Source: a virus. Taken from it: a stretch of 55,447 bases of DNA. Of this stretch, positions 24,837 to 32,945 are shown piece after piece. The translations under genes were made by a program, and so were the position numbers. Each line of letters starts with the position of its first letter. Within the stretch, counting starts at the first letter, position 1. The notes under the pieces were generated by a model. The model saw only the letters and a list, made by a program, of their open reading frames with translations, searched no databases and was not told the origin of the DNA. The stretch spans positions 1-55,447 of IMG/VR virus record IMGVR_UViG_3300042991_000477; one strand, given 5' to 3'.

Positions 24837-25919
24837 TTATTCATATTTCATTTTTATACCTTGGTATTTCATTGCAACAATTATTTCTCTATCAATAACT
24901 TTATTATTTATAATTATTGATACTTTATCTTCATCTATTAATTTAATAATATCATTCATAGAATAATCAGTTAATAATGAATATTCTTTATTTTTAATAT
25001 TATATGCATTGGTTATATTACCATTAATATTTATAACAATATTATCAATTGGTTTATTAATTTCAAAAATAAATATCTCAAATTTATTATGTTCTTCATT
25101 AATTCCACCAAATACAAAGCAATAGCCAATATTAATTAAATCAAAACCATTTGCTTCTGATACTGTTGTATATACATCAAAATCTTCTTTTTTTGTATCA
25201 GTTGAATATTGTATAGAATCACCTAAATGGATTTTTATCTCTGATGTACCCAATTTTTTTATTTTAAAATTATCTACTCCATAATATTTTTCATGCTTAT
25301 ATTTATTTTCAATTTTATATAAAACTTCCATTAAATATGTTTCTAACATTGTATCTTTAGATTGTAAATATTTTTCTAATGTTAATTCATTTGTTAATGT
25401 TTCAATAAATGTATTTTTTATAGAAAAAAATACAACAAATATCATTTTATCATCATATTCATTTGCATCAAAATCTCTTTTATTTAAATCTGAATATTCA
25501 AAAACAGCATCATTATTTTGTAAATAATCTTGATGTTTTTTTAAAACGTAATCAGTTATAAAGGTATCATAATTAATAACATGTATATAATCATATTTTT
25601 TTTCTTTTAAAAAAATTAGAGAACTATTCCATTGATTCATAACAGCATAAGAATAATCTGGATTTGTTATGGTTAACAATTTATTTGCGGTTTTATACCA
25701 CTTCCATCTTATTATTGTTTTTGAACCATCTCTTATTACTGGATTGGTTGAATCATAAATATAATATTTTACACTTTGCTGAATTTCTAAATCAAGTGGA
25801 TAGTGTGCATGAATTAATATATCTATATTAAATCTATTTAGATTACTTATACATTTTTTTAATTCACTTACCCTATATGGTGTATTACAGTATGTCGTTA
25901 TTATGAAGCATTCTTTCAT
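24837..25919 (-). CDS. Glycosyltransferase-like protein
   Basis: A 360-residue protein beginning MKECFIITTYCNTPYRVSEL. The first 200 residues fit a GT-A-type nucleotide-sugar fold: IDILIHAHYPLDLEIQ, YYIYDSTNPVI, NSSLIFLKEKKYDYIHVINY followed by D-T-F-I-T. The last third is beta-rich with its own motif (GDSIQYSTDTKKEDFDVYT). It is the intact paralogue of the frameshifted gene at 20332-21275. It is first in a minus-strand run of sugar genes. I do not recognise a named family. Confidence 0.6.
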   Translation of the reverse strand: MKECFIITTYCNTPYRVSELKKCISNLNRFNIDILIHAHYPLDLEIQQSVKYYIYDSTNPVIRDGSKTIIRWKWYKTANKLLTITNPDYSYAVMNQWNSSLIFLKEKKYDYIHVINYDTFITDYVLKKHQDYLQNNDAVFEYSDLNKRDFDANEYDDKMIFVVFFSIKNTFIETLTNELTLEKYLQSKDTMLETYLMEVLYKIENKYKHEKYYGVDNFKIKKLGTSEIKIHLGDSIQYSTDTKKEDFDVYTTVSEANGFDLINIGYCFVFGGINEEHNKFEIFIFEINKPIDNIVININGNITNAYNIKNKEYSLLTDYSMNDIIKLIDEDKVSIIINNKVIDREIIVAMKYQGIKMKYE

Positions 25920-25985
25920 TTAAATGTATATTAAAAAAAATGAGAAATGTTTTTTAATATATACATAAAAATAAATATTAATATA

Positions 25986-26744
25986 ATGCTACCATTAGAA
26001 ACTTCAGTTAGACAATTAAAAAAATTAAGGGCTGAAACAAAAGGTACTGATATAGGTGATTTAACAGCAGGTGATAGACTTAATCATAATGTACCAAATT
26101 TACAATATATTGGTAATCCTGTAGATACTGGAATTGAATCATGGCAAGAATTTTCACAAAAAGATAGTAAATTACAAACTATTGCTTTTAAATCAAAATT
26201 GGTTAATAAATCAATAGTAAAAGAAAATAAAAAAGAAAATATGAAAGAAAAATTAAATAATGTATTAAAATTTAATGATTTTGAGCAAAATTGGACACCA
26301 GAAGCAGCACCTAAAACAAAAAGAACTGATGTTGCTAAAGATGTTATTAAGGAAACTGTTGTAGAAAATGATAATTCAGACGAAGTTAAAAAATTTGAAT
26401 CTTTTAAATTAAAAGAAGTTACAGTAAAAAAAGAAAAACAACCTGAATATACTATATTAGGTGAAGAAAAAGAACTCAAATCAAATCCTAATTTTGGTGT
26501 AGCAGCAGTTAAAGATCAAGAAAATAAAAAAATTGCATTTTTTAATAATTTTGTAGTAGATCCGCCAACACCAAGAGAAAGACCAATAGGTGGATATGTT
26601 GGACAATATGTTGATAATGGTAAAGTTAGAGGTCATATCAATAAAATTGAGGGTAGTAAAGTTTTTGTTGAATCTTTAGATGAACCTATGAAAATGGTTG
26701 AATTAAAATTAAAAGATGTAATTAAATCAACAAAAAAAGATTAA
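25986..26744 (+). CDS. Hypothetical charged protein
   Basis: A 252-residue protein. I prefer ATG 25986 (MLPLETSVRQLKKLRAE) to one 39 nt upstream. Residues 20-60 are ordered (DLTAGDRLNHNVPNLQYIGN), 70-165 are very charged and helical or disordered (KENKKENMKEKLNNVL), and 190-252 form a small beta unit (IGGYVGQYVDNGKVRGHINK, then 'KVFVESLDEPMKMVEL'). A strong terminator follows 6 nt after the stop. The layout of short motif, linker and end domain suggests a structural or assembly protein; no family recognised. Confidence 0.65.
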   Translation: MLPLETSVRQLKKLRAETKGTDIGDLTAGDRLNHNVPNLQYIGNPVDTGIESWQEFSQKDSKLQTIAFKSKLVNKSIVKENKKENMKEKLNNVLKFNDFEQNWTPEAAPKTKRTDVAKDVIKETVVENDNSDEVKKFESFKLKEVTVKKEKQPEYTILGEEKELKSNPNFGVAAVKDQENKKIAFFNNFVVDPPTPRERPIGGYVGQYVDNGKVRGHINKIEGSKVFVESLDEPMKMVELKLKDVIKSTKKD

Positions 26745-26750
26745 TAAAAT

Positions 26751-26780
26751 AAAAAAGCCTCAAAAAGTGAGGCTTTTTTT
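26751..26780 (+). terminator. Strong intrinsic terminator
   Basis: AAAAAAGCCTCA and TGAGGCTTTTTT make a perfect 12-bp stem with a 5-nt loop, ending in eight T. It follows the stop of the 25986 gene by 6 nt. The 160 bp after it, up to the homing endonuclease, are almost pure A/T and hold no gene. Confidence 0.9.
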
Positions 26781-26939
26781 TCTTAAATATTATTTTATTT
26801 TATATATTATAAACAAATATATATAAGTAAAATATAATAAAGTAATTAATATTATAACATTTTATAAATCAAAAAATTATTATATTAAAATGCAATTAAT
26901 ATTACCAAAATATTAAAAAATTAAAAAATTAAAAATAAA

Positions 26940-27941
26940 ATGATATTAACAAAAGAAGTGAATATACATATTAAAGGTGCTCTTATAAAAAGATATAAAG
27001 ATATAGGATATATTGTTAATACAAAAGATTTAAATGTAATAAAAGTTGAAGATCTACCTAAAAATAGTCAAATGAAGGTTAAAGTAAAATGTGATACTTG
27101 CAATATCGAAAAAGACTTAAAAATTCAAGATTATTATTCAAGTTTTAAAAATAACAAATACTCATGTAATAAATGTAAAATATCAACATACAAAAAAACA
27201 ATGTTAGAAAAATATGGAGTTGAAAATAGTTTTCAATTAGAAGAAATAAAAGAAAAATTAAAAGAAACAAAAATTAAAAAATATAAAGATAAAAATTATA
27301 ATAATAGGGCAAAAGCTTCTGAAACTTGTTTAAATAAATATGGTGTTAAAAATCCTCAGCAGAATATCAACATAAAAGAAAAAACCTCAACTACAAATTT
27401 AGAAAAATATGGATTTAGAGCAGTTTCTAAAAATGAAACGGTAAAGGAAAAAATTAAAAACACGAATTTAAAAAAATGGAATAGTGTGTGTACTCTACAC
27501 TCAAATTTACAAAAAGATAAAATAAAAGAAATATTTATTAATAAATATGGGTTTGATAATCCTATGAAAAACAAAGAAATAATGATTAAATCCCAAATAT
27601 CATCACTAAAAAGAAAAGTTTTTTTAAATACTAAGTTATTATATCAAAGTAGTTATGAATTAAATTTTTTAAATAATTATTATAATAAAATAATTATTGA
27701 AAATGGAAAATCAATAAGAATTACTTTTGATAATAAAAAAACTATGTATCATTCAGATTTTTTTATACCAGATATAAATTTAATTATTGAAATAAAATCA
27801 TCATATTGGTATAAAAAGTATTATAGTAAAAATATAGTAAAACAGCAAGAATGTGAAAAATTAGGATATAAATATATTATAATAATAGATAAAAATTATA
27901 ATGAATTTAATTCTATATTGCAGAATCTTCTAAATTTTTAA
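26940..27941 (+). CDS. Homing endonuclease with PD-(D/E)xK-like domain
   Basis: A 333-residue protein. Residues 1-90 repeat the N-terminal module of 5490-6257 (the 'YKxxGY' segment, then KVKCDTCNIEKDLKIQDYYS and SCNKCK). Residues 95-230 carry at least five 'EKYGVxNxxQ' repeats. The C-terminal part (YQSSYELNFLNNYY, HSDFFIPDINLIIEIKSSYW) is a VSR/PD-(D/E)xK nuclease with D-F...E-I-K catalytic pattern. Its 3' end overlaps the 3' end of the DNA polymerase gene by 29 nt on the opposite strand, so it appears to have landed at the polymerase gene. Confidence 0.85.
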   Translation: MILTKEVNIHIKGALIKRYKDIGYIVNTKDLNVIKVEDLPKNSQMKVKVKCDTCNIEKDLKIQDYYSSFKNNKYSCNKCKISTYKKTMLEKYGVENSFQLEEIKEKLKETKIKKYKDKNYNNRAKASETCLNKYGVKNPQQNINIKEKTSTTNLEKYGFRAVSKNETVKEKIKNTNLKKWNSVCTLHSNLQKDKIKEIFINKYGFDNPMKNKEIMIKSQISSLKRKVFLNTKLLYQSSYELNFLNNYYNKIIIENGKSIRITFDNKKTMYHSDFFIPDINLIIEIKSSYWYKKYYSKNIVKQQECEKLGYKYIIIIDKNYNEFNSILQNLLNF

Positions 27942-29391
27942 GTTCAGATTTTAATTTTTCAAGTTCTTCGTGTTTTTCCATCATTACTTTCTTCCATTTT
28001 TTTCTATCAGAATAAACATCACCCATTACAGAGGTTACTACGCCAAGTTCATTCTTAAAAACAGATCCATTTAGAGTTACAATATCAGTAGGATCTATCA
28101 TTAATTGATGACCATTAAATACAGAATAGCTTTTACCTTTAATTTGTTGACCTTTATATGAATCGGCAGAAATATTAAATTGTCTCATTGTTGTTGGATA
28201 CAAAGAACTAAAATCAAAACAAACTGTCCATGTTGCCATACCTCTAACTGGTTCTTTCACCCAACCACCTTTAATTGATGATGCCTCTGTATCACCATAT
28301 TCGTCAACGTGTTCATCTCTAACCAGCACAACATTTTTTTGATCTCTTAATTTTTCTCTTAATATTCCTTCAGTTAATGCTAATGTGGAAATAGCATCTT
28401 TTATTCTAATTTTACCTAAAACAGACATACCATAAAGTATATCAACATATTTCATTTTAATGTGTATTCTTTGAACGAGGCAACTATCTACAGCATTATA
28501 AAAAACGAATTTTTTAAAGTCTTCTCTGTGTAATCTTGTTAAGTCACCTTCATAATTAATTTTTTTAATACCTATAATTTTTTCAGAAGCAAAATCTAAT
28601 GATTGACTTTCTTTAACTTTAATAGATTGATCCCACTTTGTAAATATTTCCATATAGTCAATTATTACTCTGTGTGCTGGTATTTCAGCATAATCTTGTT
28701 GTCCTTTTGAATTGAAATTAAATGGTACATTCATTTTTTTTGTAAATGATGCTACCGATGGATCTATTCCAATTTTTCTTGCTCTTGCCACTAAAAATAC
28801 CCAGTCATAATTAGTGAAATTCCATCCAGTAATTACTGGCATTTTTGGTACTAATTTATTAAAAAAATTATTTAACAGATCATATTCGTTTTTATATTGA
28901 ACATATTTAAATACATAATTTGTTTCAAATTTTTTAAAGTGAATATTAATGTCTGATTCTATTGATTCTATTTGTTGAATAGTTAAAGGTTCTGTACCTA
29001 TAACTAATATTTTATTTTTATTTACTATAGATATAGTTTGAATTGCACTTTCTGCTAAATGTGGTTCTGGTTTTTTATCCAAAATTTCATTTTCAATATC
29101 AACAAAGAAAATATCAGGCTCATTATACTCATATATTTCATTTCTTTCATCTTCTGGTAAATTATCTATAAAATCATACACGGAATATTTATTTGGGTAC
29201 TTCGTGTATATCTCCTTGACACTCAAACCATTCCAGGTTACATATCTACCAGATTTCTCTGGATCATTATCACCAGTAGTTATAAATTTAGTGGGGCTAC
29301 TCCAATTTTTATACTTTAATTTTATAGAACCTTGTTTATCAATGTATGATATGATCAAATTCCCATTCCTAAACTCATAATCAACTATCAT
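27913..29391 (-). CDS. Family B DNA polymerase, N-terminal half (T4 gp43-like)
   Basis: About 492 residues from ATG 29391 (MIVDYEFRNGNLIISYID); an in-frame ATG exists at 29439 but adds an unlikely leader. Exonuclease motifs: IFFVDIENE (exo I), ITGWNFTNYDWVFL (exo II), FYNAVDSCLVQR (exo III). Polymerase motif A is CFDFSSLYPTTMRQFN near residue 405. The protein ends about 85 residues later at LKNLEDSAI, before motif B (K-x-x-x-N-S-x-Y-G) and motif C (D-T-D). The second half is not in this window. It matches the A/B split of gp43 seen in some T4-like phages, next to a homing endonuclease gene. Confidence 0.88.
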   Translation of the reverse strand: MIVDYEFRNGNLIISYIDKQGSIKLKYKNWSSPTKFITTGDNDPEKSGRYVTWNGLSVKEIYTKYPNKYSVYDFIDNLPEDERNEIYEYNEPDIFFVDIENEILDKKPEPHLAESAIQTISIVNKNKILVIGTEPLTIQQIESIESDINIHFKKFETNYVFKYVQYKNEYDLLNNFFNKLVPKMPVITGWNFTNYDWVFLVARARKIGIDPSVASFTKKMNVPFNFNSKGQQDYAEIPAHRVIIDYMEIFTKWDQSIKVKESQSLDFASEKIIGIKKINYEGDLTRLHREDFKKFVFYNAVDSCLVQRIHIKMKYVDILYGMSVLGKIRIKDAISTLALTEGILREKLRDQKNVVLVRDEHVDEYGDTEASSIKGGWVKEPVRGMATWTVCFDFSSLYPTTMRQFNISADSYKGQQIKGKSYSVFNGHQLMIDPTDIVTLNGSVFKNELGVVTSVMGDVYSDRKKWKKVMMEKHEELEKLKSELKNLEDSAI

Positions 29392-29483
29392 AGTGTATAT
29401 TATTATTTTTTTGATGCTATATTTATAGTCATTTAACATTTTTGACTTTGTTTATTTTATATATACATATAAAATAAAAGTTT

Positions 29484-30758
29484 ATGACAAATCAAGAAAA
29501 ATTCATTGAAAAAGCAATTGCTAAACATTTTAATAAATATAATTACTCATTAGTTATATATGAGGAATCCAGAAAAAAGATTAAAATAATTTGTAAAGAA
29601 CATGGAATTTTTGAACAAGAACCAGCCAATCATTTAAGAGGCCAAGGTTGTCCAATATGTGCAGGCGTTAAAAAATGCACACTATCTGATTTTATAGAAA
29701 AAGCAAATAGAATTCACAGTGATAATTATGATTATAGTTTAGTAAACTATAAAAATAATAAAACTAATATAAAAGTAATTTGTAAAAAACATGGCATTTT
29801 TGAAACAAGACCTGATAGACACATTAACTCTAAATCGGGTTGTCCAAAATGTGCAAATAATATTTTATATACCAAAAAAGAATTTATAGAGAAATCTAAT
29901 AAAATTCATAATAATAAATATAATTATTCTAAAGTTAATTATAAAACCGCACTAATAAAAGTAAAAATTATTTGTCCAGAACATGGTATTTTTGAACAGA
30001 GACCAACAAACCATTTAAGAGGAGAAGGATGTATAAAATGTGCAGGAAATTATCAATATACAAATGATGAATTCATTAAAAAAGCAAATAAAATTCATAA
30101 TAATTCATATGATTATTCATTAACAAATTATACTAAAGGTGGGGATAAAATAAAAATTATTTGTAAAGAACACGGTGTTTTTGAACAAAAAGCAAATTCA
30201 CATTTACAAGGATTTAAATGTCCAAATTGTTATAATGAAAAAAGAACATATACCACAGAAAAATTTATAGAATTAGCAAAATTGAAACACGGCAATTTTT
30301 ATAATTATAGTTTAGTTGAATATATACACAGTAGTAAAAAAGTTAAAATTATTTGTCCTATACATGGCGAATTTGAGCAAATTGCTGGTTCTCATATAAG
30401 AGGTGTTGGTTGTTTAGATTGCAATTCATCAAAAGGTGAAAAAGAAATAAGATTATATTTAGAAAATAATAATATTAATTTTAATACTCAACAAATTTTT
30501 GAAAATTGTAAAAATGAAAGATATTTACCTTTTGATTTTTATTTACCAGATATTAATACTTGTATAGAATATGATGGATTACAACATTTTAAAACAATTG
30601 AATATTTTGGTGGGGAATCTACATTAAAAAGAATAAAAATAACAGACCAAATCAAAACAGATTTTTGTAAAAATAATAATATAGAATTATTAAGAATAAG
30701 ATATAATGAAAATATATTAAATAAACTACAATTATTTTTAGAAAAAAGAGACCTTTGA
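29484..30758 (+). CDS. Homing endonuclease with five zinc-finger-like repeats
   Basis: A 424-residue protein. Residues 5-330 are five tandem repeats of about 65 residues, each with 'F-I-x-K-A-x-x-I-H', 'Y-D/N-Y-S', 'I-K-I-I-C-K-x-H-G-I-F' and 'G-C-P-x-C' (e.g. IKVICKKHGIFE, GCPKCANN). Each could bind one zinc through Cys-His and Cys-Cys. Residues 335-424 are a VSR-like nuclease: GEKEIRLYLENN, PFDFYLPDINTCIEYDGLQH, then KTDFCKNNNIELLRIRY. The repeats probably read a long DNA target. It stands divergent from the DNA polymerase gene. Confidence 0.85.
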   Translation: MTNQEKFIEKAIAKHFNKYNYSLVIYEESRKKIKIICKEHGIFEQEPANHLRGQGCPICAGVKKCTLSDFIEKANRIHSDNYDYSLVNYKNNKTNIKVICKKHGIFETRPDRHINSKSGCPKCANNILYTKKEFIEKSNKIHNNKYNYSKVNYKTALIKVKIICPEHGIFEQRPTNHLRGEGCIKCAGNYQYTNDEFIKKANKIHNNSYDYSLTNYTKGGDKIKIICKEHGVFEQKANSHLQGFKCPNCYNEKRTYTTEKFIELAKLKHGNFYNYSLVEYIHSSKKVKIICPIHGEFEQIAGSHIRGVGCLDCNSSKGEKEIRLYLENNNINFNTQQIFENCKNERYLPFDFYLPDINTCIEYDGLQHFKTIEYFGGESTLKRIKITDQIKTDFCKNNNIELLRIRYNENILNKLQLFLEKRDL

Positions 30759-30792
30759 TAGTTAATATATAATATAAATTAAAATTAAATAA

Positions 30793-31176
30793 ATGTCTAA
30801 CGAGAGAGTTAATTTATACGGTAAAGTTGCTAAATTTCCAAAAAATGTAAAAGCTAAAAATGCATATACGTTTTTAGAAAATATAAAAGCATCAAAAAGT
30901 AAGTTGTGGTATATTCTTATTGAAAAAGATGACAATCAATTACAATGTATTAAATATAATAATAAAATGGGTGTCAATTTAAAAGTTTTTGTTGAACAAT
31001 TAAAAGAATATCACTCAAAAGATGAAGAATTACACGAAAATATATCAAAATTAACAATAGAAGGTAATAAACATTTTTCTATAATTAAAAATATACCTGA
31101 TGTAGAAGTTAAACCTGGTAAAAAAATGATATCATTTTTAACTGATGAACTAATTCAATTATTAAAAGATAAATAA
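30793..31176 (+). CDS. Hypothetical protein, paralogue of 6265-6684
   Basis: A 127-residue protein beginning MSNERVNLYGKVAKF. It shares its last 85 residues with 6265-6684 (motifs KYNNKMGVNLKVFVEQL, LTIEGNKHFSIIKNI, DELIQLLKDK). The two genes are 24 kb apart, on opposite strands, and each lies next to a homing endonuclease gene. Its stop lies 4 nt from the stop of the convergent methyltransferase. Function unknown. Confidence 0.65.
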   Translation: MSNERVNLYGKVAKFPKNVKAKNAYTFLENIKASKSKLWYILIEKDDNQLQCIKYNNKMGVNLKVFVEQLKEYHSKDEELHENISKLTIEGNKHFSIIKNIPDVEVKPGKKMISFLTDELIQLLKDK

Positions 31177-31180
31177 AAAT

Positions 31181-31750
31181 TTATGTTTTTATAAATGACC
31201 CCCATATTAATGATTTAACTTCATTGTAATTAAAACCATTTAAATTAAAGTTAATTATAGAATTTTCTATTGCTTCATAGCTTGATTCAGCAGGATATTG
31301 CCAACCGCTTTCTATACAAATGTTACTATATTCTATATCTGATTCTTTATAATCATGTATCATAATAACATCATTTATTTTTAAATATTTTGAAAATAAA
31401 TTAAATTCATTATTTTTATCACCGCCATCGCATAATAGTAAAACTCTTATATTTTCTTCTTGTATTAAATTTATAATTTCATTTTTAATATTTTCTTCAA
31501 ATACATTACCAATTCTAAAGTCAATATTTATACTTTTATCTACTGTGTTAAAATTTGGATTAATATCATAAGATATTAATTCAGTACTATCTAGTTTGTT
31601 TCTATAAATCAACAATGCTAATCCACCAGCATAAGTGCCAATTTCTATTATCCTATCAAAATCTAAAATGATTTTTTTAAAATAGTCTTCTATTCCAGGA
31701 GTTTGTCCTAAATGCACTCCTTCAAATGTAAATGATGTTCCTTTTTTCAT
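31181..31750 (-). CDS. CmcI-like class I methyltransferase
   Basis: A 189-residue protein with methyltransferase motifs: RIIEIGTYAGGLALLIYRN (SAM loop), LISYDINPNF (acidic strand 2), VLLLCDGGDKNNEFNLFS and DVIMIHDYKESD. The 'GVHLGQTPG' start and 'LCDGGDK' resemble the cephalosporin-hydroxylase/CmcI-type methyltransferases common in sugar clusters. It is last in the adhesin-glycosyltransferase block and follows the 31755 gene with a 4-nt gap. Confidence 0.75.
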   Translation of the reverse strand: MKKGTSFTFEGVHLGQTPGIEDYFKKIILDFDRIIEIGTYAGGLALLIYRNKLDSTELISYDINPNFNTVDKSINIDFRIGNVFEENIKNEIINLIQEENIRVLLLCDGGDKNNEFNLFSKYLKINDVIMIHDYKESDIEYSNICIESGWQYPAESSYEAIENSIINFNLNGFNYNEVKSLIWGSFIKT

Positions 31751-31754
31751 ATAT

Positions 31755-32942
31755 TTAAAATATTTTTGTTAATTGTGGAAAATTTAATTCAGTATTTTTA
31801 ATTTCTTCTATATATTTATAAGATATACTATTAATTTCTCCTTTTGTTTCTTTATAAAACGGTGATGTTTGGTACGCAGTTTTTGCAAAATGTTTACCAT
31901 CATTTGCAACGACACCAGCATTATGATATATAGAATGTGTTAAATCTTTAATATCATGATTAGCCCAATGAAATTCTAATTCTGAAATGCATTTTGTCTG
32001 TATATTATTTTTCCATAATACCCAATTAGTTGTCCACATTTCAGATGTCCAAGCTTGTATAGAATATGGATCTCCTTTGGGTTTATATATTTCAGCAGTA
32101 TCTATCATGTGTTTATATAATGGTACTGATGTTTTTTCAACTTCATTCCAAAACTCAAAAGTATTATTTTTAGTTATATATTGAGCACCCCCACAATTTT
32201 TATCATTATTTAAAACTAATTCGGGTGATATTTTAACAATATCGCACATATCATAAAATAATTGTTCACCTTTACTTTTTATATATGTGGAATTTAAATA
32301 GCTACAAGTATCACTTTCATACCAAATATCATCATCTGCAAATTTTTCCCAATCTATTTTTTTTAAAAAAATAACATCAGGATCAAGATAAACATAGACA
32401 TTATCTTTTTCTTCTGGAAAATTTTTAAAATATTGAGCCATCAACCAAGGCTTCATACTTGCTGAATATGTCTTATCATCTCTATTATCGTAATAAATAT
32501 GAAATTTAGATTTTATATCTATATTATTTATTAATTCCTCTAGAATCTTAGTTTTAGTATTATTAAAACAACATACTGGATAATGTGTGTCAATATCATA
32601 ACCGTGTTTTTTAAAATTATTTATTTGAACTAATACTTGCCACAAATAATATGATGTGTCAGGTAAAGGTATTATAAATTTTATTTTTCTTATTTTACCA
32701 TTAAAATCAATTCTTAATTTATTATCAACAGGTAATTTACAATTATCACCTTCCCTTATTCTTATTTCTTTTTGTATATTATTTTCTTCATATAATATAT
32801 TAAGATATTTGACTCTATTTGGAGAAGGGTCACCAAAAATTAAATTAGATGGAATAAATTCTAATTTTTCATTATTTATTATATATTTTCTAACTATTTC
32901 TGTTACATCTTTATTTCCATATGTTGCATTTAATATTTCCAT
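31755..32942 (-). CDS. DUF3395-like domain plus glycosyltransferase
   Basis: A 395-residue protein. Residues 1-72 are the repeated DUF3395-like unit (ILNATYGNKDVTEIV, FGDPSPNRVKYLNILY). Residues 78-395 align along their full length with the stand-alone protein 38275-39186: 'YYLWQVLVQINNFKKHGYDI', YLDPDVIFLKKIDW with the D-x-D metal motif, 'CGGAQYIT', QAWTSEMWTTNW, and FHWANHD. A GT-A glycosyltransferase is inferred. It is one of two closely related enzymes in the same operon, differing by the extra N-terminal domain. Confidence 0.75.
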   Translation of the reverse strand: MEILNATYGNKDVTEIVRKYIINNEKLEFIPSNLIFGDPSPNRVKYLNILYEENNIQKEIRIREGDNCKLPVDNKLRIDFNGKIRKIKFIIPLPDTSYYLWQVLVQINNFKKHGYDIDTHYPVCCFNNTKTKILEELINNIDIKSKFHIYYDNRDDKTYSASMKPWLMAQYFKNFPEEKDNVYVYLDPDVIFLKKIDWEKFADDDIWYESDTCSYLNSTYIKSKGEQLFYDMCDIVKISPELVLNNDKNCGGAQYITKNNTFEFWNEVEKTSVPLYKHMIDTAEIYKPKGDPYSIQAWTSEMWTTNWVLWKNNIQTKCISELEFHWANHDIKDLTHSIYHNAGVVANDGKHFAKTAYQTSPFYKETKGEINSISYKYIEEIKNTELNFPQLTKIF

Positions 32943-32945
32943 TAT

